From assembly GCA_030062745.1 (NCBI GenBank), contig CP099849.1, positions 7,114,586 to 7,178,585 on the forward strand: 64,000 nucleotides of DNA. Direction: 5' to 3'. Under the pieces are notes generated by a model. That model saw only the letters and a list, made by a program, of their open reading frames with translations, was not told the DNA's origin and searched no databases. Below, piece after piece: positions 26,531 to 39,240 of this stretch. Origin of the DNA: Capitulum mitella. Its lineage: Eukaryota; Arthropoda; Thecostraca; Pollicipedomorpha; Pollicipedidae. The translations under genes were made by a program, and so were the position numbers. Position 1 is the first letter of the stretch, and each line of letters begins with the position of its first letter.

Positions 26531-29500
26531 CCTTTGAACGAAAGAAAGGGCAGGGTTTACGCGCGGGAGGTCGTTTGCGACCGTGGCGATTTGCGCATGA
26601 GCTGCCGATAACAAAAAGACAATCTGAAGGCTCGCTAAGGGTTCTTTTCGGCGTTGGGCAACTTCGAGCATTATGAACGAGTAAGTCAAGGGTCTTCTGG
26701 AATGACCACGTTCGAATGCATTTGCTTGATCAATTTCTAATCACGGAAACTCGATTCACTCTGTTACGAGAGCGTCGACTAGTCTGCGCGTTTTACAACG
26801 GATCTGCTCTTCGCCTGTTTCCACTGCTGCTTCAGAGAAGCATCTAACAAAACCTTCTCTCCTTACCAGCCTGCTGCGCTAATTCCTTCTCTGACTCTAA
26901 TCCATCTTGCCGTTGGAAAGGGAGAAGGTCTTGCTCAATGTGCATACACGGCCCCTTTGTGGCTATGCCAGACCAGAGAAAATAATGTGGACCGATGTCA
27001 GGGACAACTGGCTCACTAGGCGGTCAGCCCCACTCCAATTAGACTCTCCGTAATTGAGACGTGAAGGAAATGCGATTTTTATTTACGAGCAGCCTTATTG
27101 GATGCATAGTCATGACTTGTTATGAGCATGTGGGAATCGGCACACATTTTTGGGACATCAATAATACAACCAATGCAGCAGCAAAAGCTTGTCACAGCTG
27201 AACATAGGCAAGACGAAAATACTGTCCTAACGGAAGGGCTTTTATGAAGCATGCTGCTGATGTGTCTCTTGATTCTTTGTTTCTTTTTTTCCATTTTGCA
27301 TTTCCATCATAGGCCTCTACTCCAGAAAACACCGAGAGATTGCATTGTTCATTCCCTGATAACTTTTGTATGCAAGCGTTTTATTTAATTCACACTGCAT
27401 GTCATGTTAATAAAGTTATCGGAGAGGCATCGCAAGTTTCCAACGGGCACTCATATATAACGCCCTGGTGCCCATTACGTAGAGGGTTATTGGTCATGGG
27501 CTCAAAAGACGTTGGCCACATGCGGCCTTGCCACATCAGACGTGGCCTAACCCGGGCATCATGCATACGCTTCTGTCCAAGGCTCAATTAAAAGCAAATG
27601 AGTGCCAAACAAAAGCCTGCAACTAAATATATACCAGGCTGATGTGATGTTACTTGTAAGTACAAGTAGCCAATGATAAAGTCATGTACATGCATGAGAA
27701 TATCAGCATATGGGGGATTCTGACTATTACTTTGAGTTATCATGGCAATATTCATGCATACTAATCACAACAAGATTTGCCGCTTGGCTTTATGAGTGAT
27801 ATTTCATAAATAGGAAAATGAATGCATGCCAGTCACTTTTGTTTCGTAAGCCACTGTGTGGCAGCATTTTCGTTGGCTTGAAAACTGCCAAGCTCAATGC
27901 TGTGCATTTCTAGAGCAGAAATAATTGCTTTAAACCTGTGGCGAGTTCATAGAAATAACTAGTCAAGGCAGGCATGGCAGGAAGCAGACGTCGTGAGAAG
28001 TACTTTATGCATGAGAGTACCTACCGATGCTGCAATAATGAAAATGAATAGAGTGAAATATGATCAGCACACAGTAAATGTTTTTGGAATATCGTGCATG
28101 TTGACCTGGACCCAAAGGACCAAAAAGGCGGTAGGATGTCTGCTACATGCACTGAACGTACCTTTAGAACACGACATTAGTTATGTGCAAGACGTTAACA
28201 TCAACGCGGTGATTCGAAATGTGAGCTTCGGAAAAGTTTCTAAAACAAAAGCGCCGAAAAATAATATACGCATGTTTTCTATGACCATATCTCGTAGGTA
28301 TGTCTCGCCTTCAGTACACCGCTGCGTCAGGAACACCTTATAATTACTGATCTCACTCAGGATCGCAGCAAAACATGTCCTGTTGTCATACATTCTGAAC
28401 AATAAGAGATGCGCCAGCGAAAAATTTGGCACGTCATTTGGCTCGCTTCTCAGAGCAATTCCGGAGCAATCCTTGAAGCTCAAGCAAGCGAGCAAGCAAG
28501 CGAGCAAACAAACAGACAAGGGAGCGTACAAACAGCAACCAATCAAGCACTTATAAATCCAATTTGCCGCCGTCTGCAAGACTTCATTCCGTCGCTCACT
28601 GCCTTCGCTCTTTCACTATGTCTGAAAAACTTGGGGGAGATGATGCTTCAGGGTTCACCTGGCTTCAGTGAAGTCAGCAGAAACGCGATGCACATTGAAC
28701 GTCTCAGAGTGACTTGACCTTATTTTGCATACCAATAAATCCTCAGGACTCAAGCTATTAACGCAAGCGCCACAGTAGACAAATGGAAGACAACATAAAG
28801 CACGGTCATGGCAAACAACAAACGAGGATGTGGCAATGGTGTCAGGTGTACTAGATAGAAGGAAAATTGACTTAGGTTGGGTCTGCGTCGAAATAAACCG
28901 TCTGGGGTGATGCAGCCAAGGAATGCTACCCTCAGCAGACCGGCAGAGAAAAACTTTCTTGTCCTTCAAGGAAACGTCAGGACTGACGCTGTTTACAGCG
29001 ATGTGCAGGAACAGTTTTTCATGTCTGCCGCGGACTATTGAGCGGCATGTCTTGCCGCCAGCGGCTTGGCTCCGGATATGACTGACTTGTGGACTGGAGC
29101 GCCATTGGCGGATAACATCACGAACTGATCAATTAAGCCGGTGTTCCGGACGTTTATCTCAGATTTACGACCATCAAGCGGCATAAAATGCTGTTATCGT
29201 CATCATCTTAAGGAAGGCGGGTTAACTGTAGTTTTCATGCCAAAGCTCTGAGGCTGCTGTTAACAAATTCGCTGCTGCACGTGAAGTTCATACGCCATAG
29301 GGCAGTTCCTTTTTGGCTAGATGCTGTGACGTCTGGTTGTCCTCTGCCGCGATCATGAACTTGACAGTCAAATGATTAGATTACGCTAACCACGGACTGA
29401 TGTAGATAAACAGCAATACACTTAAAGGCCGAGTAGCAGTGTTTTTCATTCAAACACGTATCCCAAACTTCAAGAACAGCGGAAAGATACTCATTGATTT

Positions 29501-30050
29501 TAAACTGCCCTCTGTCGGAGGCAACGGATGATACAAACCACCCTTTCCATGTACGGTGAAGAACCGTCTCCGAGGAAGACGTTTCTCGCCAGACCGTCCA
29601 GAAAGAAACGTCGCTTAACGAACTTAACGACTTTCTTCTTTTCGCCGTTCTTCGAGGAAAAGATAGTGTTCCGGGGTTTTGTAAGCCCCGGCTACTTGTC
29701 CGAAAGTCACGTCCGTTTTCCATGATGTGAACCTTACCTATTCCGGTTAATATGGGTTCATTTATTTTGAACATCGACAGGGTACATACTTCATACTTCA
29801 GCATTACGATACGGCGGTGAGATAATTGAACACCACCACATGCGCTTGTAATTGCTACGCTGGTTTCAATTTATCTCAGACAGCGGTCGCCTGTGCCACC
29901 CGGGCGTAATGAAAACATTGAAACACATCATTTATCATCTATGCTCGGTGATTAAACTGAGTGGCACCGAGAGTCGTTAGCCCTAAACAAACTATTAGCT
30001 TTTGAATTGGTCTCGATGCGTTCATCAGAACAGTCCGAGAGGTGGCCAGA
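26530..30050. other. Longest CpG-poor stretch; no gene recognised
   Basis: 3.5 kb of balanced sequence. It holds a perfect palindrome cttgtaagtacaag (27653-27666), an agcaagcg repeat (about 28484-28522) and two small hairpins near 29578-29691 (see findings). The minus-strand frames at 28181-28579 and 29376-29804 are not recognisable. Confidence 0.5.
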
Positions 30051-30860
30051 AGCTTGACTAGAGCCCGAAAGAGTTGCCGTGCCTTGGTGCTGGCGTCACC
30101 CGGCCGGTCATGAGGCGTGGGAAGATGGTGGTCGGGATACGCTCGCGGACGCCTGCCGGACGGTGTCTCCGCGCGCCTGCTGCTCGTGTTCGGCGCTGGC
30201 CGCGGCTTCGTGACGTCACGTGGTGGTGCCGATTCCGACGTCGTGAGCCCTCGGCGGTATTCATTACAGAGCGAATGGGCGGCGCGCTAAAGGATTCACG
30301 TCAGGGCGGCGATCGCGTCATGCATTATCGGCGCCGTGATGGACGCAATCCGTCAGCTTTCTAAGGCCGCGTGTGAGCGGGATCGTGACGCCGGCGAAAC
30401 ACGTGGCGAAACACGTGGCACCGGTGTGACGCGGACGAACGGCTGCGGTGCGTCGCGTAACAGAACCGTGATGGAGCACCGGGCTGTGATGGGAGCACCG
30501 ATGTGATACGTTTTTTTTTTTTGTCGGCCAGCTGTGGAAAACCGCCTTCTGGGCGCACACTTTTTTCTTCGTTCTTTTCGCCCGGTAGGTGCCACTTTAA
30601 ACGAAACGATGACGATAACGTATTTGTCCAGAATTTTATTGTGTGGACAGATATGCAACCAACGTGTTCATGTTTTATTCGTAGTCATAATTATCCAGTG
30701 TAATTTGTCTGCGTCAGATACGATATTATTTCCGTCTCGCATGAACGCCCATGTTTCTGCTACGTGCAGGGCCTTGCGCTGGCGACAGTATGCTTCTATC
30801 GACGCCTCCTTTCAATTAAAATCCCATCTGCCGACTACCGGTACGATTAGTACACCGCAT
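30050..30860. promoter_or_regulatory. CpG-rich block with TGACGTCACGTG and CACGTG pair
   Basis: A composite CRE plus E-box word (TGACGTCACGTG) lies at 30211-30222. Two cgaaacacgtggc copies 12 bp apart follow (CACGTG at 30400 and 30412). The rest of the interval is ordinary. Regulatory function is inferred. Confidence 0.35.
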
Positions 30861-32071
30861 CTTTAATGGTGCGGCCGAACGGGCCCAGCTTTTTACCGGG
30901 CCTTTCGTGCCTTCTTGCCTGGATTCTTCAGCGCGAGGGTGCCCGCTGTGCGGCGCGTGCTGTCGAGCATCGTGAGCGGCCGAATTAGTCATCGTGGCGT
31001 GGCCGGCACGCGCGTGCCGGCCCGCACTGCATACAATGCCAAAATCCAATACCGACGGACGCGCGGCAAATGCACGACCATTGTTGCCGTTGCAATTGTT
31101 GCCTAGTCAGTGCGTGATTGATGCCGAGCGCGGCCGCCGGCGGCGCGCATCCTGGCTCGTCGGATTTCCCATTGTCGGCGTTCGGCGGCGCGGCGGCCGA
31201 CGCGGCGCCGACTTTCACTCGGCGAGCTATCTTTAATTCTTCCTACCGATCTGCCTCGGCGCCCCTAAACCGAAGTGACGCCCGGCGCGGCTCGGCCCGG
31301 GGCCGGGTCAAAGGTCGTGACATGAAACGTAAAAAGCCATTATTTAGTGAGATATTGGTTAGAAAGGCATGTAGCTCATGTGATTTAGTCATTGTGTGGC
31401 CAGGGCGGCGTGGAACGGGCGATCGGACGCCGCTCGGCCCGTCCAATTGCCGCTGACGAGCCGGCCCGCTCGTCCGCTCGTCCGCTAAGCTCGTGCGGGC
31501 CGCGCCGGACGAGCGGCCCTCGCTCGGCGCGGCGGCTCGGCGCCGAGTAGATCAACCCCGGCCTCGCCGCCTGCCGGCCCAGAATGTAAGCGGGTGCAGT
31601 GTAAATGGATTTTTTATGCAGAGTGCTCGCGCACGGCGGCTTTGAAAGGCGCTGTCTAACGAGACGTGGCCGCCGCTCCGGACGAAGGAAAAACGTCGGC
31701 GGCCGGCTGAAAAATTGGCCGATTCATTGAATATTCATCCTCCGATTATTTATTATATCCGGCCCTTTGTTGAATCGTCGTGGCCGACTTTCTACGGCCG
31801 ACGAGCGCCGGCGGACGCGCGGGAAACAACGTCGGCCGTCGGGCGGTTACGAGGCCCGGCGCAGCCGCCGGACGGCGCCGGGCCGCGTCGCCGGCTCCGA
31901 ACCGTTCCGAGGACCAAAACACGCCGCAGTTGACTGACGGACCGACCGGCTGGTCATCTGGCTATGTTATTGACCAAGAGGAGAGGCCCAGCTCGGCCGG
32001 CCGGCGTGGGAAGGCCGAACGACCGGCGGGCGGCGGCCGGCCCAGCACGACCGACCGGGTTATCCCGGCCG

Positions 32072-32105
<34 letters not shown>

Positions 32106-34000
32106 CCGTCCGATCCGGCGGCCCGCTATTAATTATGACGTTTACTGGTGCCGGTGATGGATGCCGGTCGGCGCTGGCGTTAATGGCGCCGGGCGGCGCG
32201 GGCCGGCCGCCGCCGCCCGACCCGCCGTCTCGGAGGCGAGCTGGGCTCCCCGGCAGGTCCGGCAGCGTGCTGGGACTGTGGTGTCTCCGCGTGCTGTCAG
32301 TGCACCCGGGGAAGTAGTCGCATACCTTTAATGAGTCGTTTTGGGGTCGACAGTGTCGGCGCTCTCGGCATCCAAGTCGTGCGTCAGCGTTGTTCAGTTT
32401 GGGGCTTTTCCTAGCCATGGCTCTGGGGTTGACGCGACCTCATGTTTTAGAGTTCAGGCGGCTTCACGTATTCAGTGGTGCCACGCGTGCCGACTGATGG
32501 TTGCGTTTTCCCGCCCCGTAACCGGCTGCCATTTATCTTCCCCCGGCAGCCTCCTCACCGTACTCACCGGGCTCAGCCAGCGCCCGCGAACCGGCGGCGG
32601 TCTCGCCTTCGCGGCAGCCGCCAGGTTAATGCCACTAAAATCGGCGTGGCGTCTGCCGGTCGGTTAATGGTGCGGGGCGATGCGCCGCCCCCCGCTGGCA
32701 GCGCGCGGCGACGCCGACTGCGGCGAGGCCGCACCGGCAGGGGTCGGCCCGGGCAGATGGCGGCGGCGACCCCCATCTGCCGCGTCCGAGAGCGCGGCGA
32801 TCTGCTGCCGCTCGCCGATCGTGGTTACGCTCGACGACTGGGGTCGCGACCGACGCCGAGAGGAGAGCGGCACCGCGCTTGTGGAGAACGGCGCTCCGAC
32901 GTTTTCGACGGCGGCCGTCGCCAAGTCCTGTTCGCCGCGGGCCTGTAGAAGTCAACCATCGGCTGCCTGGGAGCGCGGCTGCCCGTTCTTCCGGGCGGTC
33001 TCCCGGCCCTCTCGCCTTCCGTCAGGCGGCGTCGCTCTTTGTGGGCGGTCTCGAGCGCCGTCGACCGGTCGCCGGACGCGGCGGGCGCCGGCGACCGGGC
33101 GAACTTTCACCGCTCTTGCGGCGCCCGTGACACGGCGGGGTCGGCGCGGGGTCGCCGGCGACGCGCCGCCGGCGCCGCCACGCCGCTGCGGGGCCGGCGG
33201 CCGCCGGCCGCCGAGCCGCGCCAATTAGCATAAACCGATTACACGCGATACGGGACACGCCGGGCGTTAATCGGCTTGCGCGGTTCTCCGTCTCGCTCCT
33301 CATCGACGCGCGGCCGCGTCCGGAAAGGGCGCAGAAGTGGGACGCGGCGCGGGCGTGCGAAGAATTCCGGCGCTGGCTTCCGCCGGCCGGTGTCCTTCCT
33401 GCGGCGAAAGATCGTCACGCAGTGTTCCCGGCCGCAGTCCGCTTCTGCGTAACAGAGGTCTTTAGTGGCGTCCGCCTCCTGCGGCGGCGCCGCGTCCGCA
33501 CCGTTTCCGCCACGTCTGACCCGATTGGCCGCCGGGGCAGTGACGTCACGTGGCCTTGACCCAGTGGCAGACTGGGGCGCGTCGATCCCTGCACGTTGAC
33601 TCATCGGACAGAGGCCGCCGGGGTGGCATTGGGGAAGGGGGGCCTTTCCGTCGGCGGTTTGTGACATGACGTCACTGTTTCCGACGACCGCAGCGTAGAC
33701 TGCGGGTATCTGGCCCATTTGTGAGTGTGTGGCTGCCGGCGGAATTTCTCAGCAGTTGACGACGTCGCCAGGGCGACACGTCTCCGTTCCTTGAACCTGG
33801 CCCTGATCGTCAGTCCGCCGTCGGCTCCTCGTCCGTCCGTCTTGGGGCCTCCCACGGCGTTCCTGCGCTGATTGCCACCCGCCGCCCCCATTTGTATACG
33901 TCGCCAAACGCTGATTGTAATATCAGTTACTCCTCGACGTGCTGCGATGGTATCGTCCGATACGCAGGAGAAACGCACAGAATTCAAGAGCGAGACGCCG
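30860..34000. promoter_or_regulatory. 3-kb chain of CpG islands with AT islets
   Basis: The densest CpG region of the window. AT-rich islets stand out at 31340-31400 (aaaaagccattatttagtga...), 31595-31625 (gtaaatggattttttatgca), 31708-31790 (attggccgattcattgaata, ttatttattatatccggccc), 32124-32150 (gctattaattatgacgttta) and 33221-33240 (caattagcataaaccgatta). They resemble homeodomain/Hox-Cad sites (TAAT, TTTATTA). A (GCC)9 run lies at 32072-32100. TGACGTCACGTG recurs at 33541-33552. No exon was found. Confidence 0.35.
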
Positions 34001-36500
34001 TCTGTGCTCTTTCTGGTGCGGGCTGTGAGCTCAGGCTCCAAAGATCACGAAGTTAGAACGCAACAGGGACGTCGCCGCGTGGGACATTTGAAGGTTTGAG
34101 AGCCATGTTGTGGATGTGCACGGTTTCTATTCAACACGTCTAACGCAAGTGTAATGGGAGTACTGGATATCGAAACTAAAAATACGCTGCTTGGGTAGGG
34201 AATGTTTCAGTATTTTATGGAGCTTGCTGGAATAAAAGCACGAGAAGACTTTTCAAAAAGGCCACCTTGCCAGTGGGGGAAAGACGGTGGAAAATAACAA
34301 AGAAAAAAAATGTCGCAGTAACAGGCGTTAAAGGCACCTCACGAGACATGGACACACGACTGAATACAGCTGTGGAGGGTGGTCCAGCTTGTGATTCATA
34401 CGGCTGTCATGGCGTCATGATCTCCAGACCGTTTTTGGATGCGCCATAGAACCCTCGTGGTCGGCGGCTTTGAAGATGTCGATGCAATCGAAGTTCTCAG
34501 GGTGAAGCGATGCGATAACCGATGCGGTTAGGATTCAGACCTTCACCCAGTTTCAAACAACCGCTTTGTTCTGTTCAGTCGTTTTGATATTTTGTCGTGT
34601 TCGCCGGACGTGTAAGATCACATGCAGATCAGCGACCCTAGATGGTGACTCTAAGCTGCGATCATATGCCGAACTAAAGCAAAGCAAAGCTATGACGCAC
34701 ACCGTTAGTCTGTTATGAGCTTACCCTACGGATGCACATGAATGCGAACGTGATGCTTCGTTGCAGGGGTTCATAGTTGACCTCGGCGGGTCAAGTCTCT
34801 GAGTGCGTTCTGAGTGCTCATTGTTCCCTGAGCGAAGGCACCAGCGTGAGATTCACAGTGGTCGTAGAAACCGTTTTCATCAGGGTCCCTTGCCGCATGT
34901 TCCGAGTCGTGCGTATGTTTCTTCTGTCAGAAAGGAAACATCCATCTTGCGAGTGAAATTCTGGGAGTAAAAAGACGACTATTCCAATTAGATCAGACAT
35001 GAGCGTGCTCGTGTCTCTGTTTATAGCGCCAGCAGGCTTCCCAGACCTCCTCCCCTTCGCTACAAACGGGCACGGTTGAGAGCCGGGAGAGCTTCACCGG
35101 GCCTCATCTTCATCCTCATGCACTTGGTCATCATGTCCTTATCTTCTGATCAAAGTGGTTAAAGCACCGCCCGGGCGGCTGCAAGCCGCGGCCGCGGCGG
35201 ACCGCTGCGCACTGCTGCTTGTAGGCGGCAGCCGACAGTAGCGCATTACGCCGGCCCCTGTGGAGAGATGTTTTGAAACGTCGGCCGGTGTAATTAAAGC
35301 GGACTTGCATGCTGCAGGCTGCTGCAACTGAGCCGGAAATGCCGCTGAGCGCCGCTAAATGAAACTAGGTCTCTCCGACTTCAAGTAGCTAGTCATGAGC
35401 TTAATTCGGACAGTCCCCGTGACAGATGACAGAAAAAATCCGTCTATGCTTATGTGTCATTGTAGCCATTTGCACGGGAGCTAAACCCGGCCTATCCACC
35501 ATATCGCTATTCAAACGTCCTCCGCATCATGTTTCTGCCGAACAGCCCATTGCAATCTTCTACAGCCAGAGGCGCCCTTCCCAGTCGGACATCCCTGTCT
35601 GCACCCTGGCTTCGTCTCCCCGCAGGTCTGGCGGCACTCAGCGCTTCCTGAACGCCCTTCGTTGCCAAGGAGTGAGAGGCCCTCTGCCTCCAATCACGCA
35701 CCGACCTATCGCCTTGTTATGCGCCGCCGGCCGACGGCGATGCGCCCGGAGTCGATTGCAGCGGGCTCCCGGGCACGGCTGCCAATTGACCTGGCCTGAC
35801 CCGGCTTAACGCGGGCGCGCCGCACCGGCAGCCGGCCGCCGCGCTACCAGGCGGCCGCCTCTCTGACCTGTGACCCAGGGTCGCGGGGTCGGCCCCTCGG
35901 CGCGCGCGCCGCCGGCGCTGCGGTCGCGGGAGCTGATGGCCTGCGCTGGCCGGGCCGGGCTGGCGCTGGCCGGGCCGGCCGGGGCCGGGGACGGCGCGTG
36001 CGGCATGCTCGGCCCGCCATTTTGTGGAGGAGTGATGGAGCGTGACGCCGCGCAGTGATGGCGAGCCTCAGGTGCCAGTGACGTTGGCAGCTCGTCCGTC
36101 GGGCCGGAGTGCCGTGTGCAGGAGCTCGTGACTTACCAGCCGCTCCGCCGGCCGGGAGTGGGAAAACGCAAGGCTTTTATCGCGTTCCTTCCCGCTATAA
36201 TGCATATTGGTATGCATTTAGATCAAACTGGGAAATGTCTACAACATCAGCAGTGTCCATGTCACAGTCCATACGTTCATAACGCGGAATCCACCACCGC
36301 CGCGATGGAGACGTTAGCAAAGCAGGCTTGAGCGGCTTTGTTAGATAGGCTGCTGCGTGAGAAAGCTCGCGTGTTACCAGAGCGCAAGAACATCTCCTGA
36401 ACAACGCCACATGGCAGACTATATCAGCCAATTTCCTGACTCGTCTTGTGCACGGAACGTCGGAGCTCTGCGTTCGGTCCTCCATGCGTTCCCTATCAGT
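34000..36500. other. No gene recognised; GC block at about 35700-36060
   Basis: Mostly balanced sequence. A 127-codon plus-strand frame (35426-35809) starts with a signal-peptide-like stretch but then becomes Arg/Pro-rich and is not supported. Confidence 0.5.
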
Positions 36501-36527
36501 GTGGGCCGTCAGAGGTCGCCTGTCCAG

Positions 36528-36688
36528 TCCGCCGGGAGCCGCCCGTCAGGCCGTCAGGAGCCGCCCGTCAGGCCGTCAGGAGCCGCCCGTCAGGCCGTCA
36601 GGAGCCGCCGTCAGGCCGTCAGGAGCCGCCCGTCAGGCCGCCGGGAGCCGCCGTCAGGCCGCCGGGAGCCGCCCGTCAGGCCGTCCGG
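36528..36688. repeat. 22-bp minisatellite, about 7 copies
   Basis: The unit is gccgtcaggagccgcccgtc-ag, with 21-bp variants lacking one C and gccgccgggag variants at the right end. Because 21- and 22-bp units alternate, the frame shifts along the array, so the Arg-Pro-Ser-Gly-Gln repeat translations are artefacts. Confidence 0.92.
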
Positions 36689-36689
36689 A

Positions 36690-37300
36690 ATGGGTTTGTT
36701 TACCGGCGGCGCGGCACGCGCCTGGTTTTTGAGCGGCGCCGGCGGCGCGGCGCGGGGCCCCGCCGAGCCGCCCGGCCGCTGCACGCCCATTATGAGCACG
36801 CGGAGACAAATGGATAGGCGGCCGGCCGCGGCGCGCCGCCGCCGCCCGACGCACGATTGAGACGGACAGCGGCGCCGGCCGCCCGCCGGCGCCGCCGCCG
36901 CCGCCCATACAAATGGCGGCGGCGGCGACCGCTGGGAACGGGCGCCGCAGCCCCGTGACGCGCGCGGTGGCCGCCGGATCGGCAGAACTGTGCACGTCGC
37001 GGAGAGAGAGGATGCAGGACGCTGTGGGGCTCGAGCGGGGACGTCACGTGACGCGAGGCGCGTCGAGTGACGCCGCGTGACGCGCGGCGCGCTGTGTCCG
37101 CGCCGCGTCGGCGGCCGCGCGGCGAGCTAGGGCGCGGCCGCCCCGCAGGCCGCAGGTCTGGGAGGTCCTCGTCCAATGTGAAGGCGTCCGTCGAACCTGA
37201 GCGGCGCGCTGACGGGTTCTGCCTCGCGGCAGATCGACTGGATTATGCAGAGGAGGCGACCGCCGTATCCACCGGCCCTTTCCCCACCGTTCGGCCATAA
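36690..37300. other. CpG island
   Basis: Dense ccgccg/ggcggc with a symmetric pair (gccgccgccgccgcccat / caaatggcggcggcggc, 36892-36926). ACGTCACGTGACG lies at 37041-37053. No gene was recognised. Confidence 0.5.
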
Positions 37301-37368
37301 TTGAAGCTGACAAAACGTGAAATTTATTGTTTTCGTGGATGGAACAGAATAGATAGGGCCCACCTACG

Positions 37369-37478
37369 AACTCTCTCTCTCCTTCTCTCTCTACCACTCT
37401 CTCTCCCTCTCTCTCTACCACTCTCTCTCTTTCTCTCCCCCTCCCTCTCCCTCTCTTCCATCCTCTCTCCCTCCCCGC
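37369..37478. repeat. CT-rich imperfect microsatellite
   Basis: Runs of ctctctct are interspersed with taccact and ccctc. It is open in several frames only because of the repeat. Confidence 0.9.
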
Positions 37479-37479
37479 A

Positions 37480-39020
37480 CTCACATTTTCTCATGGTATT
37501 TCTTCAACACCTTGCTTCATTAACAAGACCCACGCACGGATTATAGCCCATTACGTCTGGCATGCAACGCGCTTCTTGCGTACGTTTCAATTTCCGAGGA
37601 GGCCCTCGGATAAACACATCCGCCCCCGCCGGCGACGTCTCCAACTTAGTCTCCGGCTCGCGTTAGCGTTTTTAACCCGGCTCTTGGCCGCCCCGCCTCT
37701 GCTGACGCGACGCGCCGCGCGGGACGCCCGACTTCGAGCGCCCCTCTGACCCGGCGGCGTCGCTGCCGTCGCGCCGGAATCCCGCGTCGCCGCCGGCGAC
37801 GGCGACAGCGTGCCGGAGACGAGGTGGCCGGACGGCGGCGCGACGCCGCTCCAGAATTTCAGATCAGTTTCGCTTTCTCCCGGTGCTAGGGTCGCGAGGA
37901 GGACCCTTCTCCTCGTCGGGCCGCCGAGCCGGGGCGCCCGATTTGGTGCCGTGATCGGTGTCCAGTTGTGGTTAACAACCGCACCGGCCCAAATGACAAT
38001 TAGCCGCCCTGTAAAAGGAGCAGGCGACGCGCATAAATTCCTGTTGAGCATTTATCTTAAGCATTAAATTTGTTTCGGCCGTATCTCGCCAATACGTAAG
38101 GCGCGGACTGTGTCTTTCACCTCGCGTCCATAAGTTCTGCATGACACTTCTATACGAGGTTGATGCAATTATGATCGCTACACCATATTATACGTTAAAG
38201 TAATGAATATTAGAACACCAGATTGGATCCAGGAGGATTAATATGGGCGTTTCGTCTGTCAAAAGACTGCAGATGAATTGCCAGAGATTTGGTTGATATT
38301 TGATGTACTGATGAACGTGTGCGTGCATTTCAGTTGTCCTAAGTAGTTACCAGTCGTCATCGTTCGAAGGTGTTTGGTTAGGGTGACGAAGAATTCAGTG
38401 AACTCTTTGACATGCAGATACTTTGTTGTCGCATATGCTGCCATCGTGCCGTACACGTACAACGTGGGTTTAAGCTGTGCTTCACTACAGGTCGAACGCG
38501 GCTTTATTCAGTGCATTCTTTGATGTACGTTGACGTCACGTAACATAAAAACGCCGAAAAGTACATGAAGCTGGTGTGAAGCGTTGTCAGCGCTTCTTAT
38601 ATACCTGTTCGCCTTGCCACCGAACCTAGTCGGCCTTTGATTCATACCGCGCGTAGACGATTTATTCATGAATGCCGAGAACCAATGATGCTTCACAAGG
38701 AGGATCCAGACCATGCCCAAGGGGGGGGGCAAATCTCCATCCGTGTGACGTAACCTTCCCCCAAATGTTGATTTCCCCCGGATTTTCGCTGCATTAATTA
38801 GGCCTCGTGAAAATTAACCATGTATTTAGAACACTGTTTCAAAAACAAAAACAATGACAGTTTTCTGTCCGAAAAGGACGGTGGCAAAAGATGTGCTGCC
38901 CTTTTTTCTGCGAAAGGAGCATGACCCCGGTGCCCCCTCCCTGGGTCTCCCAGTGATAGTTCATGACCCAAGTTCCTCCAGTGAAACAATAAGCTACCCG
39001 TGCAATGAAAGTGTGGTCAA
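37480..39020. other. No gene recognised; CpG-rich block at about 37620-37960
   Basis: TGACGTCACGTAA lies at 38531. Otherwise ordinary sequence. Confidence 0.5.
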
Positions 39021-39029
39021 GCATTCTCA

Positions 39030-39240
39030 CGCGCGAGGCGTTTGCAAAGAGATGTTTCCGCTTGTGGTTCGATTAACGGGCGCCCGCAGCCATGCGTCTC
39101 ATGCGCGGGGCCTTTACAAGAAATGTTTCCGCTTGTGGTTCGATTAATGGGCGACCGAATTCATGCGTCTCACGCGCCGGGCGTTTGCAGAAATGTTTCC
39201 GTTGGTGGTTCTGTCAATGGTTGGTCGAAATCACGCAGCC
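39030..39240. repeat. 70/71-bp tandem triplication
   Basis: Three copies of (g/a)atgtttccg-ttg(t)ggttc-(a/g)att-aatgg, starting at 39051, 39122 and 39192, each preceded by cgcg..(g)gcgtttgca. The offsets are 71 and 70 bp. Copies 1 and 2 are nearly identical, and the third has decayed. Confidence 0.92.

Noticed and set aside
28181-28579. 132-codon minus-strand frame with hydrophobic segments
   Set aside because: The Leu/Cys-rich segment comes from an agcaagcg repeat. The tail looked vaguely receptor-like, but no motif could be named.
35426-35809. Frame with signal-peptide-like start MTEKIRLCLCVIVAICTG
   Set aside because: The remainder turns Arg/Pro/Cys-rich as it enters a GC-rich block, with no cleavage-site context or family resemblance convincing enough to call a gene.
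36528-36688. Possible CRISPR-like direct repeats
   Set aside because: The units are contiguous 21-22 bp copies without unique spacers, in a eukaryotic sequence.
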